Shown here piece after piece: positions 13,391 to 14,219 of a stretch of 14,219 nucleotides of DNA. The stretch lies in NCBI GenBank assembly GCA_029864225.1, contig JAOTTU010000043.1, forward strand, positions 1 through 14,219, in the 5' to 3' direction. The notes under the pieces are model-generated. The model saw only the letters and a program-made list of their open reading frames with translations, was not told the DNA's origin and did not search any database. A program made the translations under genes and the position numbers. Within the stretch, counting starts at the first letter, position 1. Each line of letters opens with the position of its first letter. The stretch is from Gammaproteobacteria bacterium (GTDB lineage: Bacteria; Pseudomonadota; Gammaproteobacteria; UBA9214).

Positions 13391-14164
13391 ATGGGCCTTG
13401 CCAAACGGATTATTCCCTGTCTCGATGTCGATGCCGGACGTGTCGTCAAAGGTATCCAGTTCGTCGATATCCGCGATGCCGGTGACCCCGTGGAGGTGGC
13501 GCGCCGCTACGACGAAGAGGGCGCCGATGAAATCACTTTCCTCGATATCACGGCCAGTTCCGACCAGCGCGAGACCATGGTGCACGTGGTCGAGCAGGTG
13601 GCCGGAGAGGTGTTTATACCCTTGACAGTGGGTGGCGGCATCCGCGAGGTTGCCGATATCCGCCGCATGTTGAATGCCGGGGCCGACAAGGTCGGCATCA
13701 ATACTGCGGCCGTGTTCACCCCCGAGTTTGTGCGCGAGGCCGCCGAGCGTTTCGGTTCGCAGTGCATCGTGGTGGCCATCGATGCCAAGCAGGTCAGCGC
13801 AGCAGATGAACCGCTACGCTGGGAGATATATACCCACGGCGGACGCAAGCCGACCGGGATCAACGCTATCGAGTGGGCGCAGCGCATGGTGGACTACGGC
13901 GCGGGCGAGATTCTCCTCACCAGCATGGATCGGGACGGTACCCGCGACGGTTTTGATCTTGCCCTGACCCGTTCTATCAGTGAGGCTGTCAATGTGCCGG
14001 TCATTGCCTCGGGCGGTGTGGGAAATCTCGATCACCTGGTAGACGGGATCATCGAAGGCAAGGCCGATGCGGTGCTGGCTGCCAGTATCTTCCATTTCGG
14101 TGAATACACCGTGGGCGATGCCAAGCGCCATATGGCCGCGCACGGTATCGAGGTGAGGTTGTAG
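13391..14164 (+). CDS. hisF: Imidazole glycerol phosphate synthase, cyclase subunit
   Basis: Uses ammonia from HisH to convert PRFAR to imidazoleglycerol phosphate and AICAR, linking histidine and purine synthesis. It is a TIM barrel of 257 residues. The catalytic aspartates are Asp12 in RIIPCLDVDAGRVVKG and Asp131 in VVAIDAK. The phosphate loops are TVGGGIRE (79-86) and the ASGGVGN motif. LTSMDRDGT is the hallmark of HisF over HisA. The frame is open upstream across the end of hisA, but the ATG at 13391 matches the family start. No strong Shine-Dalgarno is seen. The stop is 55 bases from the window end. Whether hisI and hisE follow cannot be seen. Confidence 0.97.
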   Translation: MGLAKRIIPCLDVDAGRVVKGIQFVDIRDAGDPVEVARRYDEEGADEITFLDITASSDQRETMVHVVEQVAGEVFIPLTVGGGIREVADIRRMLNAGADKVGINTAAVFTPEFVREAAERFGSQCIVVAIDAKQVSAADEPLRWEIYTHGGRKPTGINAIEWAQRMVDYGAGEILLTSMDRDGTRDGFDLALTRSISEAVNVPVIASGGVGNLDHLVDGIIEGKADAVLAASIFHFGEYTVGDAKRHMAAHGIEVRL

Positions 14165-14179
14165 CATACGAAATATTTT

Positions 14180-14206
14180 CACCGCAGAGACGCGGAGAGC
14201 GCAGAG
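14180..14206. repeat. Start of a CGCAGAG-type intergenic repeat
   Basis: Just after hisF lies a purine-rich stretch built from near-copies of a 7-base word: CGCAGAG, CGCGGAG and CGCAGAG, introduced by CACC. I recall similar short intergenic repeats (CACCGCAGAGRCGCAGAG and its complement) in many environmental proteobacteria. It may continue past the window edge. Confidence 0.5.
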
Positions 14207-14219
14207 CAAAACGTAATCC

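Overview
The window is ordinary, densely packed chromosome of a GC-rich gammaproteobacterium. The gene order NtrY-NtrX-TrkA-TrkH, the order hisB-hisH-hisA-hisF with a monofunctional HisB, and a set of sulfur-handling genes (a TtcA-like PP-loop protein, a single-domain rhodanese and a DsrE2-like protein) together suggest a sulfur-metabolising lineage of the Chromatiales/Ectothiorhodospiraceae type. The taxonomic placement is inference from gene content. I see no rRNA, tRNA, CRISPR array, transposase or phage gene.

Layout. (1) 1-4652 and 4685-6136, plus strand: the 3' part of an NtrY-type sensor kinase (cut by the window edge), an NtrX-type response regulator with a degenerate sigma54-interaction region, then TrkA and TrkH, the two parts of a low-affinity potassium uptake system. 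A small TPR protein (6137-6460) follows TrkH with no gap. (2) 6476-8193, minus strand: a LpxL/HtrB-family acyltransferase and, upstream of it across a very AT-rich spacer, a TtcA-like PP-loop ATPase. (3) 8313-9581, plus strand: a rhodanese, divergent from the PP-loop gene, then a DsrE2-like protein that appears to be its own transcription unit: a near-consensus sigma70 promoter, a leader of about 185 nt with two strong dyads, a good Shine-Dalgarno and a clear intrinsic terminator. (4) 9789-11185, plus strand: proline iminopeptidase (pip) overlapping D-aminoacyl-tRNA deacylase (dtd). (5) 11334-14164, plus strand: hisB, hisH, hisA, hisF of histidine biosynthesis, with a terminator-like hairpin between hisB and hisH. 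The window ends in a short purine-rich repeat of the CGCAGAG type just after hisF.

How they work together. NtrYX is a membrane sensor and regulator pair. Its linkage to TrkAH is conserved enough in beta/gammaproteobacteria to suggest co-expression, but no regulation of Trk by NtrX can be read from the sequence. The PP-loop, rhodanese and DsrE2-like genes fit a persulfide relay: rhodanese generates protein-bound sulfane sulfur, DsrE-type proteins carry it, and a TtcA-type enzyme can insert it into tRNA. HisB, HisH, HisA and HisF catalyse consecutive or coupled steps of histidine synthesis, and HisH and HisF form one enzyme complex.

No gene-free stretch exceeds 300 bases. The two largest gaps are 8739-8966 (promoter and leader of the DsrE2-like gene) and 9582-9788 (terminator plus a small hairpin upstream of pip). 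The most unusual items are the degenerate NtrX and the structured leader of the DsrE2-like gene. I found no convincing wholly new system.
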